A program made the translations under genes and the position numbers. Positions 41,822-49,735 of a stretch of 64,000 nt of DNA are shown one piece after another (within the stretch, counting starts at the first letter, position 1; the number at the start of each line of letters is the position of its first letter). Below the pieces are notes generated by a model that saw only the letters and a list, made by a program, of their open reading frames with translations, ran no database searches and had not been told where the DNA came from. Source of the stretch: VRUE01 sp035260485 (GTDB lineage Bacteria; Actinomycetota; Thermoleophilia; Solirubrobacterales; 70-9); NCBI GenBank assembly GCA_035260485.1, contig DATFVC010000070.1, positions 24,605 through 88,604 of the forward strand. The letters are read 5' to 3'.

Positions 41822-42605
41822 GGCAGACAGCGATGAAGTCCAGTGCCCGGTCGAGGTCGACCTCCCCGAGCTTGAAGTCCGCGGCGGAGATCGCCGGGGT
41901 GAAGCGGTCGTAGAAGGGCTTGGTCAGATGCAGCGCCTTGTGGACGCGGTCCCAGCCCAGCTTGATCGCGATTTCATGCGCCCGCAGCTTGCGGGCGTGG
42001 AAGAGACCGCGCAGCTCGACCTGCTCGAAATGCGCCTCGCAGAGCGCTCGGAACTCCGCCGCCCGGTACTCGCGCACGTGCCACGGGTTGTCGGACTTCT
42101 CGGCGCCGGGAGGAGCCAGCGTCAGCAGGTTCGGCGTCGAGACATAGACAGCGCCGCCGGGCGGCAGCATCGACTTGAAGTGCTCGAGGATCGCGCCGGC
42201 GTCCTGCACGTGCTCGATCGTCTGCAGGAAGACCACTGCGTCGCAGGGCTCGGCGAAGCTCTCGACCAGATCCCGCTCGTAGCGCAGGTTGGGCCGCACA
42301 TAGCGCAGCCGCGCGTGCTCATGCGCCTCCGGGTTGGCGTCGACCCCGACCACGCTCGCCGCCCTCGCGGCCAGCGCGTCGGCGCCGTAGCCCTCACCAC
42401 AGGCCATGTCGACGACCCGCTTGCCGGCGATCCGCGCCGCGATCCACTCGTAGACCGCCAGGTGGCGCCGGAACCAGTAATTCTCCTCTGGCACGTCGGG
42501 CAGCGTCCGCTCTCCGGTCAGCGGCAGCGGCGGCACCCCGGGGGGCTGATTCTCTTGGACGTACTCGCGCGCCACAGACGGGACGCTATTGCGGCTCCGT
42601 GTCAA
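41814..42605 (-). CDS. SAM-dependent methyltransferase resembling mycobacterial Rv3030
   Basis: The N-terminal LTGERTLPDVPEENYWFRRHLAVYEW is strikingly like the LTGERTIPD, ENYWFRRH start of Rv3030. The SAM site is VVDMACGEGYGADALAA, then FLQTIEHVQDAGAILEHF and VSTPNLLTLAPPG. It is the first gene of an operon with GH57 and GT4, the same three families in the same order as Rv3030-Rv3031-Rv3032. Methylation of a glucan or its reducing end is therefore the favoured role. The comparison is from memory, not from an alignment. Confidence 0.85.
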   Translation of the reverse strand: MTRSRNSVPSVAREYVQENQPPGVPPLPLTGERTLPDVPEENYWFRRHLAVYEWIAARIAGKRVVDMACGEGYGADALAARAASVVGVDANPEAHEHARLRYVRPNLRYERDLVESFAEPCDAVVFLQTIEHVQDAGAILEHFKSMLPPGGAVYVSTPNLLTLAPPGAEKSDNPWHVREYRAAEFRALCEAHFEQVELRGLFHARKLRAHEIAIKLGWDRVHKALHLTKPFYDRFTPAISAADFKLGEVDLDRALDFIAVCHA

Positions 42606-42640
42606 GTGCGTTGCGCCGATCCGTGTACCGTTCCCGCCCC

Positions 42641-43561
42641 ATGCCCGCCTCTCCCACCGCCACCCCCGGCCACATCAAGGAGGTCAACACCCGCTACCAC
42701 GACGCGGCGGCTGACGAATACGACGCCAAGTGGGGCATCGACTTCGGCGCCACCGGCCAGCGCCAGGTGCGCCAGAAGCTTGCCAAGGCACTGGGCGGGC
42801 TCGACGGAATCCGTTTCGTCGACGGGCTCGAGATCGGCTCCGGCACCGGCTACTTCTCGCTCAACCTGCTGCAGATGGGGACGATCCAGCGCCTGACCGC
42901 GACCGACATCTCGCCGGGCATGCTGCAGCGTCTCTCGACCACCGCCAAGTCGCTCGGGCTGGAGGCGGAGACCGTGGCGACCGAGGCCGAGGAGCTGCCC
43001 TTCGAGGACGAGAGCTTCGACCTCGTCTTCGGCCACGCCGTCCTGCACCACATACCTGATCTGGAGCGGGCTTTCGGCGAATTCCAGCGCGTGTTGCGCC
43101 CAGGCGGAGCGATCGCGTTCTGCGGCGAGCCCTCGCGTTACGGAGACCGCCTGGCGGCGGCGCCGAAGCGGGCCGGGATGATCGCGGCGCCCGCCTGGCG
43201 CCGGCTGGTTGGGGCACGCCCGCGCGCTGTTCCCGAGATGGAGCAATCCAACGGCCACGCGCTGGAGGGTGAGGTCGACGTCCACGCCTTCGCTCCCGCC
43301 GACCTGCGGCGCCTGCTGCGCGACACCGGCTTCGAACAGCGCCGGGTCGGCGGCGAGGAGCTGCTCGCCAACGCCTGGGGCTGGGGCTTGCGCACGGTCG
43401 AGGCCAGCGCCGAGCCAGAATCGGTCTCCTGGGGCTGGCGGCGCTTCGCCTTCAACAGCTACATCGCCCTGCAGAAGGTCGACACCCGTCTATTGGAGCC
43501 CCGCCTCCCAGCCGAGCTCTTCTACAACCTGCTTCTCTCGGCCCGCAAGCCCACGACTTGA
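42641..43561 (+). CDS. Class I SAM-dependent methyltransferase
   Basis: The fold shows GLEIGSGTGYFSLNL (motif I), ATDISPGMLQRLSTTAK, EELPFEDESFDLVFGHAVLHHIPDLERAFGEFQRVLRPGGAIAFCGEP, then a C-terminal 130 residues with no recognised domain. The N-terminal HIKEVNTRYHDAAADEYDAKWGIDFGATG matches a group of actinobacterial small-molecule methyltransferases. The ATG at 42641 is chosen because an upstream frame overlaps the divergent promoter. The substrate is unknown. Divergence from the glucan operon hints at a link. Confidence 0.88.
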   Translation: MPASPTATPGHIKEVNTRYHDAAADEYDAKWGIDFGATGQRQVRQKLAKALGGLDGIRFVDGLEIGSGTGYFSLNLLQMGTIQRLTATDISPGMLQRLSTTAKSLGLEAETVATEAEELPFEDESFDLVFGHAVLHHIPDLERAFGEFQRVLRPGGAIAFCGEPSRYGDRLAAAPKRAGMIAAPAWRRLVGARPRAVPEMEQSNGHALEGEVDVHAFAPADLRRLLRDTGFEQRRVGGEELLANAWGWGLRTVEASAEPESVSWGWRRFAFNSYIALQKVDTRLLEPRLPAELFYNLLLSARKPTT

Positions 43562-43570
43562 CCCGTTTCA

Positions 43571-43610
43571 TCGCAGCATTTGGGGGTCCATAGACCCCTA
43601 AATGCTGCGA
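43571..43610. repeat. Intergenic hairpin repeat
   Basis: TCGCAGCATTT-GGGGGTC-CATA-GACCCC-TAAATGCTGCGA folds into an almost perfect 18-bp stem. On the minus strand the loop reads GGTCTATGGACC, like the CTATA-GGAC loops of the other copies. It lies between convergent genes. Confidence 0.85.
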
Positions 43611-43659
43611 TCGAAGTCGATTCGCCCCCCCTGTGGAGCGCGCGGCGGAAGATTTGCCG

Positions 43660-44775
43660 CTATTTGGGACCGGGGCGGCGGGCGCGGTACAGCTTGGCGC
43701 GCGAGTCGAAGCCCTTGAGGCGTTTCTCGCCAGCATATGAGTAGTCGAAGCTCTCGCCCGCGGCCTCCTTGGCCACGGCATCGAGCAGAACGCTGCCGGG
43801 TTTGGCGATTCCGGTCAGGCGGCTGGCCAGGTTGACCGGGCGGCCGTAGTAGTCGCCGGCCTGCACGTGCACCGAGCCATGGGCGATCCCGGCGCGCAGG
43901 CGCGGGAACTCGTCGCCTTCCTCGTCGGCGGCCTCGACCATCCGCAGCGCGGCCTCGACCAACGCCGCGGCGTCGGTGGAGACGAGCATCGCCGCGTCGC
44001 CGATCAGCTTCACCAGCCGCACCGGCGGCTCCGCGACCGCAGTGGCAAGCTCGTCGAGACGGCCCGCGATCAGCCCCAGCTCTTCGGTCTCGACCTGCTC
44101 GCCGAGCTTGGTGAAGCCGACCAAATCGGCGAAGCAGACCGAAACCTCCGACATCGCGCCCGGCTGCCCCGCAGCAAGATCGGCAGCGCCGATCACGTCG
44201 CGGCGGATCTGCTCCAGCATGTGCGCACGGAAGGCATAGGAGAGGGTCGGCTCGAAGAGCGGCAGCATGTGCTCGGCTGCCGCGGCGAAGCGCAGCGCCA
44301 GGTCGCGCTCGGTGTCACCCGGCTGCATCAGAGTGCGGACGACGAGGTCGCGGTTGGCCTCGGCGATCCGCGCAGTCGCCATCCCAATCGTCCGCGCCAC
44401 CTGCACGATCCCCTCCTCTGGCAGACCAGCATCGCGAAACGCCCCCACGCGACGCGCCTCCTCCAAATCGGCTCCCGTCAGAGAACGATCGTCAGGGTCG
44501 GGATTGGGGATGCCGAGCGCTGCCGTGGCCCGCTGCAGCAGGTCGAGGTCAACGCCAGCCAGCTCGGCGATCTCACGCGGCGTGTAGCGAGGACCGTCGC
44601 CGGCCAGTGCCCGCTCGACCGGCAGCAAGGTAATGCGCCCGCCCTCGACCGCCTCGCGCAGCTCCTCCAGAGGGACGCCTTCGCCAGCGAGGCGCTCGAG
44701 CAGATCCCGCCGCGCCTCGCGGGCCTCGCCCTCCACGCAGTCGAGCAGCCCCTCCGCCTCGAAATCGATCTTCAT
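43660..44775 (-). CDS. Class III adenylate cyclase with N-terminal regulatory domain (Rv2212-like)
   Basis: The first 180 residues form a helical regulatory domain with a MerR/HTH-like feel (RYTPREIAELAGVDLDLLQRATAALGI), as in mycobacterial Rv2212. The cyclase domain (about 205-365) has both metal Asp (VCFADLVGFTKLG and KLIGDAAML), the purine-specifying Lys in VKLIGD, and the transition-state Asn/Arg in GRPVNLASRL, so it should be active on ATP. The overlap with the ggt stop is 4 bp. It is the last gene of the parA-ftsZ-ggt-cyclase run. Confidence 0.9.
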   Translation of the reverse strand: MKIDFEAEGLLDCVEGEAREARRDLLERLAGEGVPLEELREAVEGGRITLLPVERALAGDGPRYTPREIAELAGVDLDLLQRATAALGIPNPDPDDRSLTGADLEEARRVGAFRDAGLPEEGIVQVARTIGMATARIAEANRDLVVRTLMQPGDTERDLALRFAAAAEHMLPLFEPTLSYAFRAHMLEQIRRDVIGAADLAAGQPGAMSEVSVCFADLVGFTKLGEQVETEELGLIAGRLDELATAVAEPPVRLVKLIGDAAMLVSTDAAALVEAALRMVEAADEEGDEFPRLRAGIAHGSVHVQAGDYYGRPVNLASRLTGIAKPGSVLLDAVAKEAAGESFDYSYAGEKRLKGFDSRAKLYRARRPGPK

Positions 44776-46277
44776 GCGAATGCCACGCTACCGCCGCGGC
44801 GCGGATCGCCGCCCCCACTCAGCTCGCCGCTGGTCCGGTCGCGGGCTACCGCCTGGACGCCGCCGAAGAAGAGGTTGATTCGCGGGCGGCGCAGGACCGG
44901 GATGCCGCGTGCCTCGATCCGAGCGAGGGCCTCCTCGTCGATCCCCGGCTCGGCTTGGACGATGCCCTGCTCGATGTGCAGGCGCGGCGCCCGCACCGCC
45001 TCGTCGGCGCCCATGCCCTGCTCGACCGCGCGCACCACCGTCTGCACGATCGCCGAGCGGATCCGGTTGGAACCGGCGCTGCCCAGGCCGAGTTCGATCT
45101 CGCCGTCGCGCCGTACCACCGTCGGCGCCATCATCGAAGGCACCCGGCGCCCCGGTGCGATCGCGTGGAAGCCGAGTGGGTTGAGGTCCTCCTCGCCGAG
45201 CATGTTGTTGAGGATCACCCCGGTGCCGGGGACGAGGACACCGGACCCCGAGCCGTTCGAGCAGGTGACGCTGGCGCACATGCCGTCGCCGTCGAGAACT
45301 GAGATATGGGTGGTCGAACCGAGCAAGTCGCCGGCCTTGAGGTCGAGCCGCGCCGGATCGAGCAGGGCGGCCTCGAGGCCCTCGCCGTAGAGCGCTTCGG
45401 CGAACTCCTCACCACGGGCGCGGTTGGCTGCGTCCATTGCCGCCACCAACTGCTCGGGGCCACTGTGTTCCCCCAGCCGCTCCAGCAAGCCGAGCGAGTA
45501 GGCGATCAGGATCCCGCCTGAAGACGGCGGCGGGTTGGTCAGCACCTCGGTCCCGCGGAAGAATGCTCGGATCGGCTGTCGCTCAATCGCCTCATAGCCG
45601 GCCAGGTCAGCGGCTCCCAAGGTGCCGCCGCGCTCGCCAACGTAGCTGCTCAGCGCCGCGGCGACCTCGCCGCGGTAGAAGGGCTCGGCGCCCTCGGCGC
45701 CAAAGCGCTCGAGCGCCTCGGCCAGCTCCGGGAAGCAGAAGACGTCGCCCTCTCCCAACCGGCGACCCTGCGGCGCGTAGAGCCGCCGCGTCTCCTCGAG
45801 ACGCTCGTGGATCGGCCAGAGGATCTCGAGGATGTAGGCCTGCTCGGTGTTGACCGGAGCGCCCTCGCGGGCGAGCTTCACCCCGGCGCCGACCAAGTCG
45901 CCCAGCGGCGCTGTGCCAAACCGCCGCAGCGCGAGCTCCAGGCCCGCCGCCGTTCCCGGCACGCCGCACGAGGCCGGGCCGACATAGAACGTCTGCACCG
46001 TCTCCGGGTCGAAGTGGACGGGGATTGGGATCAGCTCCTCCCCACGCTCGATCCCGTCCTTGCCCGGCGCCGCGACGAAGAAGTCGATCAAAGCGGTCTC
46101 CTCGCTGCGACTGACCATCATGAAGCCACCAGCGCCGAAGCCGGTCAACGGGCTCTCGACGGCGAAGGAGGCGAGCGCGGCGGCGACAGCGGCGTCCACC
46201 GCATTGCCGCCCTCGCGCAGAACGTCGGCCCCCGCCTCGGCGGTAATGGGATGCCCCGCCGCGACGACGCCGTTCAT
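44772..46277 (-). CDS. Gamma-glutamyltransferase family protein
   Basis: An Ntn hydrolase with the large-subunit start AAGHPITAEAGADVLREGGNAVDAAVAAALA and LTGFGAGGFMMV, and the autoprocessing Thr in LGSTTHISVLDGDGMCASVTCSNG. GSGVLVPGTGVILNNML and GSAGSNRIRSAIVQ follow. No signal peptide is present, so it should be cytoplasmic, unlike periplasmic GGT. At 501 residues it is shorter than most GGTs. Alternatives within the family include cephalosporin or poly-gamma-glutamate acting enzymes. It starts 10 bp after the ftsZ stop. Confidence 0.88.
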   Translation of the reverse strand: MNGVVAAGHPITAEAGADVLREGGNAVDAAVAAALASFAVESPLTGFGAGGFMMVSRSEETALIDFFVAAPGKDGIERGEELIPIPVHFDPETVQTFYVGPASCGVPGTAAGLELALRRFGTAPLGDLVGAGVKLAREGAPVNTEQAYILEILWPIHERLEETRRLYAPQGRRLGEGDVFCFPELAEALERFGAEGAEPFYRGEVAAALSSYVGERGGTLGAADLAGYEAIERQPIRAFFRGTEVLTNPPPSSGGILIAYSLGLLERLGEHSGPEQLVAAMDAANRARGEEFAEALYGEGLEAALLDPARLDLKAGDLLGSTTHISVLDGDGMCASVTCSNGSGSGVLVPGTGVILNNMLGEEDLNPLGFHAIAPGRRVPSMMAPTVVRRDGEIELGLGSAGSNRIRSAIVQTVVRAVEQGMGADEAVRAPRLHIEQGIVQAEPGIDEEALARIEARGIPVLRRPRINLFFGGVQAVARDRTSGELSGGGDPRRGGSVAFA

Positions 46278-46287
46278 GGCGCCCTGG

Positions 46288-47685
46288 CTAGCCGGGAAGG
46301 AACTCGGGGACGTCGAGACTGCTCAGCTCGCCGGCCTTCTCGTTCCGTGGCGCGCGGCCGCGGCCAGCGTCCTTGGTACGGCGGATCGTCGGCTCGGCGG
46401 CACGACGCGGCGCCTGTTGGCCGTCGAAGCGGGTGGCTACCACGGTGACCCAGATCTGGTCGCCCAGCTCCTCGTCGATGTTGGCGCCGAAGATGATGTT
46501 GGCGTCGGGGTGGGCAGCCTCGCCGACCAGCTTCGCCGCCTCGCTGACTTCGACCAGCGAAAGATCGGGCCCACCGGTGATCGAGAGCAGAATCGCCCGC
46601 GCCCCCTCCATCGAGGTCTCCAGCAGGGGGGAGGAGATCGCTTTCTCGGCGGCCAGCAGACCGCGGCCCTCGCCACTGCCCATGCCGATCCCGAGCAGCG
46701 CCCGGCCGGCATCGGACATGATCGTGCGCACGTCGGCGAAATCGAGGTTGATCAGGGCCGGCAGGGTGACCAGATCGGAGATCCCCTGCACGCCCTGGCG
46801 CAGCACGTCGTCGGCTACCTGGAAGGCCTCGACCATCGAGGTGTGCTGGTCGAGGACCTCGAGCAGGCGGTCGTTTGGAACAACGATCAGCGTGTCGACC
46901 TCTGCCGCCAGCTCGTCGATCCCCTTGCCGGCTTGGTTGCCGCGCCTCGAGCCCTCGAAGCTGAACGGCTTGGTGACGATGCCGACGGTCAGCGCGCCGA
47001 CCTCGCGGGCGAGGCGGGCGACGACCGGGGCAGCGCCGCTGCCGGTGCCACCGCCGGCGCCGGCGGCGACGAAGACCATGTCCGAGCCCTTGAGCAGACG
47101 CTTGATCTTGTCCTGCTCCTCGAAGGCGGAGCGGTGGCCGACCTCGGGGTCGGCGCCGGCGCCAAGGCCGCGCGTCTGCTCGTCGCCGATGTGGACGGTG
47201 ACGTCGGCGACGCAGAGCTGCAACGACTGAAGATCGGTGTTGACGGCCATGAACTCGACCCCGGGCACGTTCGCGTCGACCATCCGGTTGACCGCGTTGA
47301 CGCCGGCGCCGCCGACACCCACGACCCGGATCACAGGCTGATGCGGCTCTCCACTTCCAGGCGGCTCATACTCAGGTTCCTCGCGCCCATAGCGCGGCGT
47401 CTGAGAAGCAGGTTCGTGCTGCACCACCGGCTCCTCAGAAAAGACCCTCTTCAATCTTTCGGGAGGCGATTCGGGATGTCCAGCTTCACCCGAAGGTGCC
47501 TCGTCCCGCGGCCCTTCGAGAGTCGGCTGGCCCAGTCCCTCGGACTCAGACCCCTCTGCGTCGACAGGACCCGCGGTCTGAGGGTCCGATCCCTCGGGCG
47601 GATCCAGCGGGGCGTCGTCAGAAGTAGAGCGGAAGAGGTCGGCAAGGGGACCCTCGCGCATACTCGCCCGCTTACGCCGACTCAT
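46288..47685 (-). CDS. ftsZ: FtsZ with a 117-residue N-terminal extension
   Basis: Residues 1-117 are acidic and Pro/Gly/Ser-rich. The tubulin/FtsZ core begins IRVVGVGGAGVNAVNRM and continues with NTDLQSLQ, the GTP loop GAGGGTGSGAAP (about 208-220), SRRGNQAGKGIDEL and the catalytic T7 loop NLDFADV (313-319). It therefore keeps residues for GTP binding and hydrolysis. The C-terminus ends LDVPEFLPG, like the conserved actinobacterial FtsZ tail that binds SepF and other partners. The ATG at 47685 follows AAGGAGG by 9 nt and overlaps the parA stop. The locus is not a dcw cluster, so this could be the only FtsZ or a second one. Confidence 0.93.
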   Translation of the reverse strand: MSRRKRASMREGPLADLFRSTSDDAPLDPPEGSDPQTAGPVDAEGSESEGLGQPTLEGPRDEAPSGEAGHPESPPERLKRVFSEEPVVQHEPASQTPRYGREEPEYEPPGSGEPHQPVIRVVGVGGAGVNAVNRMVDANVPGVEFMAVNTDLQSLQLCVADVTVHIGDEQTRGLGAGADPEVGHRSAFEEQDKIKRLLKGSDMVFVAAGAGGGTGSGAAPVVARLAREVGALTVGIVTKPFSFEGSRRGNQAGKGIDELAAEVDTLIVVPNDRLLEVLDQHTSMVEAFQVADDVLRQGVQGISDLVTLPALINLDFADVRTIMSDAGRALLGIGMGSGEGRGLLAAEKAISSPLLETSMEGARAILLSITGGPDLSLVEVSEAAKLVGEAAHPDANIIFGANIDEELGDQIWVTVVATRFDGQQAPRRAAEPTIRRTKDAGRGRAPRNEKAGELSSLDVPEFLPG

Positions 47686-48748
47686 TCGCTAAGACCTCCT
47701 TCGCCAAGTCTCGATAGTAGCCCGCGGCGTTGCTCTGCGGATCGTACTTGAGCACGCTGGCGCCTTTGACCGGGGCCTCGGCAAATTTGATCGCCTTGCG
47801 AATGCGCGACTTGAAGACCAAGTCGCCGAAGTTCTCTTCGAGGATCTCCACCGCCTCCTTGGCGTGGACGGTGCGCGAGTCGAGCATCGTCGGCAAGATG
47901 CCCTCGATTCTGACGTCCGGGTTGAGGTTCTCCTGGATCATCTTGAGCGTGTTCTGCAGCTGGACCAGTCCACGCATCGAGAGATACTCGCATTGAACGG
48001 GGACGATCACCCTGTTGGCAGCGGTCAGCGCATTGATCGTCAGCAGCCCGAGGCTCGGCGGGGTATCGATGCAGACGAAGTCGTAGTTGCCGGAGACCTC
48101 CTTCAGCGCTTTCTCCAAGGAGCGCTCGCGGCCGATCTTGGTGCTCATCGCGATCTCCGCCCCGGCCAAATCGATCGAGGCGACAGCGATGTCGATCTCG
48201 CGGTGCTGAATGATCTCGCTGATCGGCATGTCGTTGACCAGCACGTCGTAGAGGCTCTTTTCGACCTTGTCCGGATCGATCCCCTGGCTCATGGTCAGGT
48301 TCCCCTGGGGATCGAGGTCGATGCAAAGCACCCGGTGCCCGGACTCGGCAAAAGCAACGGCAAGGTTCAGCGTCGTGGTCGTCTTGGCGACCCCACCCTT
48401 CTGATTCGCAAAGGCGATGACCTCGGCATGCGTGACGGGGGCCTCGGCAACAGGCTCATCCGCGGCAGCTTCATGCCTGCTGGGAGCAATCAGATCCCGA
48501 GGCATGAACCGAGCGGGCTCCTCGATTGCCGCCTCGGCCGATCCCTCGTCGCTATCGACAGACACCTCTCCCGTGGGTGGCGTCGGGGGTTGTCCCTCCG
48601 GCGGGTGAGCCGGAGGGCTGCCCCCGGCGACAGGACCCGCGGGCTGAGGCCGCACGGGAACGGCGTCCTCCATCGCCTGGAGCTCCTCCATGATCGGATG
48701 TGGCTCCTCGAGGGGCGCGGGCTTGGTCTTGCGGCTAAGGAATCCCAT
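47672..48748 (-). CDS. ParA/MinD-family ATPase with disordered N-terminal extension
   Basis: The deviant Walker A reads NQKGGVAKTTTTLNLA, with Ala where ParA normally has Gly before the Lys. VLCIDLDPQGNLTMSQGI, DFVCIDTPPSLGLLTINAL and VQCEYLSMRGLVQL are Soj/ParA landmarks. About 105 N-terminal residues are Pro/Glu-rich, part of them encoded by a palindromic repeat. Without parB next to it and with ftsZ directly downstream, a division-site or cargo-positioning role is as likely as chromosome segregation. It is divergent from the Get3-like pair. Confidence 0.9.
   Translation of the reverse strand: MGFLSRKTKPAPLEEPHPIMEELQAMEDAVPVRPQPAGPVAGGSPPAHPPEGQPPTPPTGEVSVDSDEGSAEAAIEEPARFMPRDLIAPSRHEAAADEPVAEAPVTHAEVIAFANQKGGVAKTTTTLNLAVAFAESGHRVLCIDLDPQGNLTMSQGIDPDKVEKSLYDVLVNDMPISEIIQHREIDIAVASIDLAGAEIAMSTKIGRERSLEKALKEVSGNYDFVCIDTPPSLGLLTINALTAANRVIVPVQCEYLSMRGLVQLQNTLKMIQENLNPDVRIEGILPTMLDSRTVHAKEAVEILEENFGDLVFKSRIRKAIKFAEAPVKGASVLKYDPQSNAAGYYRDLAKEVLANESA
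48580..48640. repeat. Palindromic repeat fragment inside parA coding sequence
   Basis: CCCTCCGGC (48594-48602) and GCCGGAGGG (48609-48617) form the core of an imperfect palindrome, extended by CGTCGGGGG on the left and CCCCCGGCG on the right. The block at 48622-48640 is identical over 19 nt to 8311-8329 beside the 8.2-kb element. It encodes the Pro/Gly segment around residues 36-60 of the ParA extension. Confidence 0.7.
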
Positions 48749-48763
48749 TGCGCGGGTATTCGC

Positions 48764-49735
48764 ATGACCACCCGTTTTTCCTGCCGCCCCTCGAAATTGC
48801 TAGGAATCACCCCAATCCCGGACTTACTGGACAAGCGACTGGTCTTCGTGACCGGCAAGGGGGGAGTCGGCAAGACCACCGTGGCGGTCGCGCTCGGCAT
48901 GCGCGCTGCCGAAGCAGGCAAGCGCACGATCGTCTGCGAGGTCTCTTCGCAGGAGAACGCCTCGCGGATCTTCGACCACACCGAGGTCGGCTTTCACGAG
49001 GTCGAGATGGCGGAGAATCTCTGGTCGATCTCGATCGACCCCGACGAGTCGATGCGCGAGTACGTGCTGCTGCAGCTCAAGGTCCGCGCGATGCGCGACA
49101 TGCTCTTCCGCAGCCGCATCTTCTCCTACCTCGCGGCCGCCACTCCCGGCCTCAAGGAGCTGGTCACGATCGGCAAGATCTGGGAGCTGGCCCAACTCGA
49201 CCGCAGGGTTAAGAAGGGGCGCAAGTACGACCTGGTGATCGTCGACGCGCCCGCCACCGGCCACGGGATCGGCTTCCTGCAGACGCCGCGCACCTTCGCC
49301 GCGATTGCCCGAGTAGGGCCGATCCACTCCCAGGCGCAGCAGCTCGACCGCCTGATCACCGACCACGAGCACACCGGCACCGCGATCGTCGCCCTGCCGG
49401 AGGAGATGCCGGTCAACGAGTCGGCGGCGCTGGAGCGGGAGCTGCGCTCCGAGGTCGGCGTCGCGGTCGACCGCATCTACCTCAACGGCCTCTACCCGGA
49501 GCGCTTCACCAAGGAGGAGATCGAGCGGCTTGCCGCGCTCGCCGACGGTGAGAACGGGATCGTGCGCGCCGCCGCTCGCGCCGCCACCTCCGAGCACGAC
49601 CGCGCCCGCTCGCAGCGCGCCCAGCTCGCCCGTCTGCGGCGCCGGGTCGAAGCGCCGGTCAAGACCCTCCCCTTCCTCTTCGAGCCTGAGCTGGGCGTCG
49701 AGGCGGCGCGGACACTCGCCAGGAGGCTGGGCTGA
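48764..49735 (+). CDS. Get3/ArsA-like ATPase, first of pair (BagA-like)
   Basis: P-loop FVTGKGGVGKTTVAVALG, then VCEVSSQENASRIF, ELVTIGKIWEL, DLVIVDAPATGHGIGFLQTPRTFA (switch region) and ALPEEMPVNES, matching ArsA/Get3 ATPases. Mycobacteria have a similar adjacent pair (Rv3679/Rv3680), described as bacterial Get3-like proteins tied to envelope functions. The ATG at 48764 is 16 bp from the divergent parA start. A TTG at 48797, closer to the conserved DKRLVFVTGKGG start, is an alternative. The stop overlaps the next ATG (TGATG). Confidence 0.88.
   Translation: MTTRFSCRPSKLLGITPIPDLLDKRLVFVTGKGGVGKTTVAVALGMRAAEAGKRTIVCEVSSQENASRIFDHTEVGFHEVEMAENLWSISIDPDESMREYVLLQLKVRAMRDMLFRSRIFSYLAAATPGLKELVTIGKIWELAQLDRRVKKGRKYDLVIVDAPATGHGIGFLQTPRTFAAIARVGPIHSQAQQLDRLITDHEHTGTAIVALPEEMPVNESAALERELRSEVGVAVDRIYLNGLYPERFTKEEIERLAALADGENGIVRAAARAATSEHDRARSQRAQLARLRRRVEAPVKTLPFLFEPELGVEAARTLARRLG

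Noticed and set aside
47864..48763. Extension of the first Get3-like ATPase into the parA region
   Set aside because: That stretch is the complement of parA, and the ATPase homology begins only near 48800.
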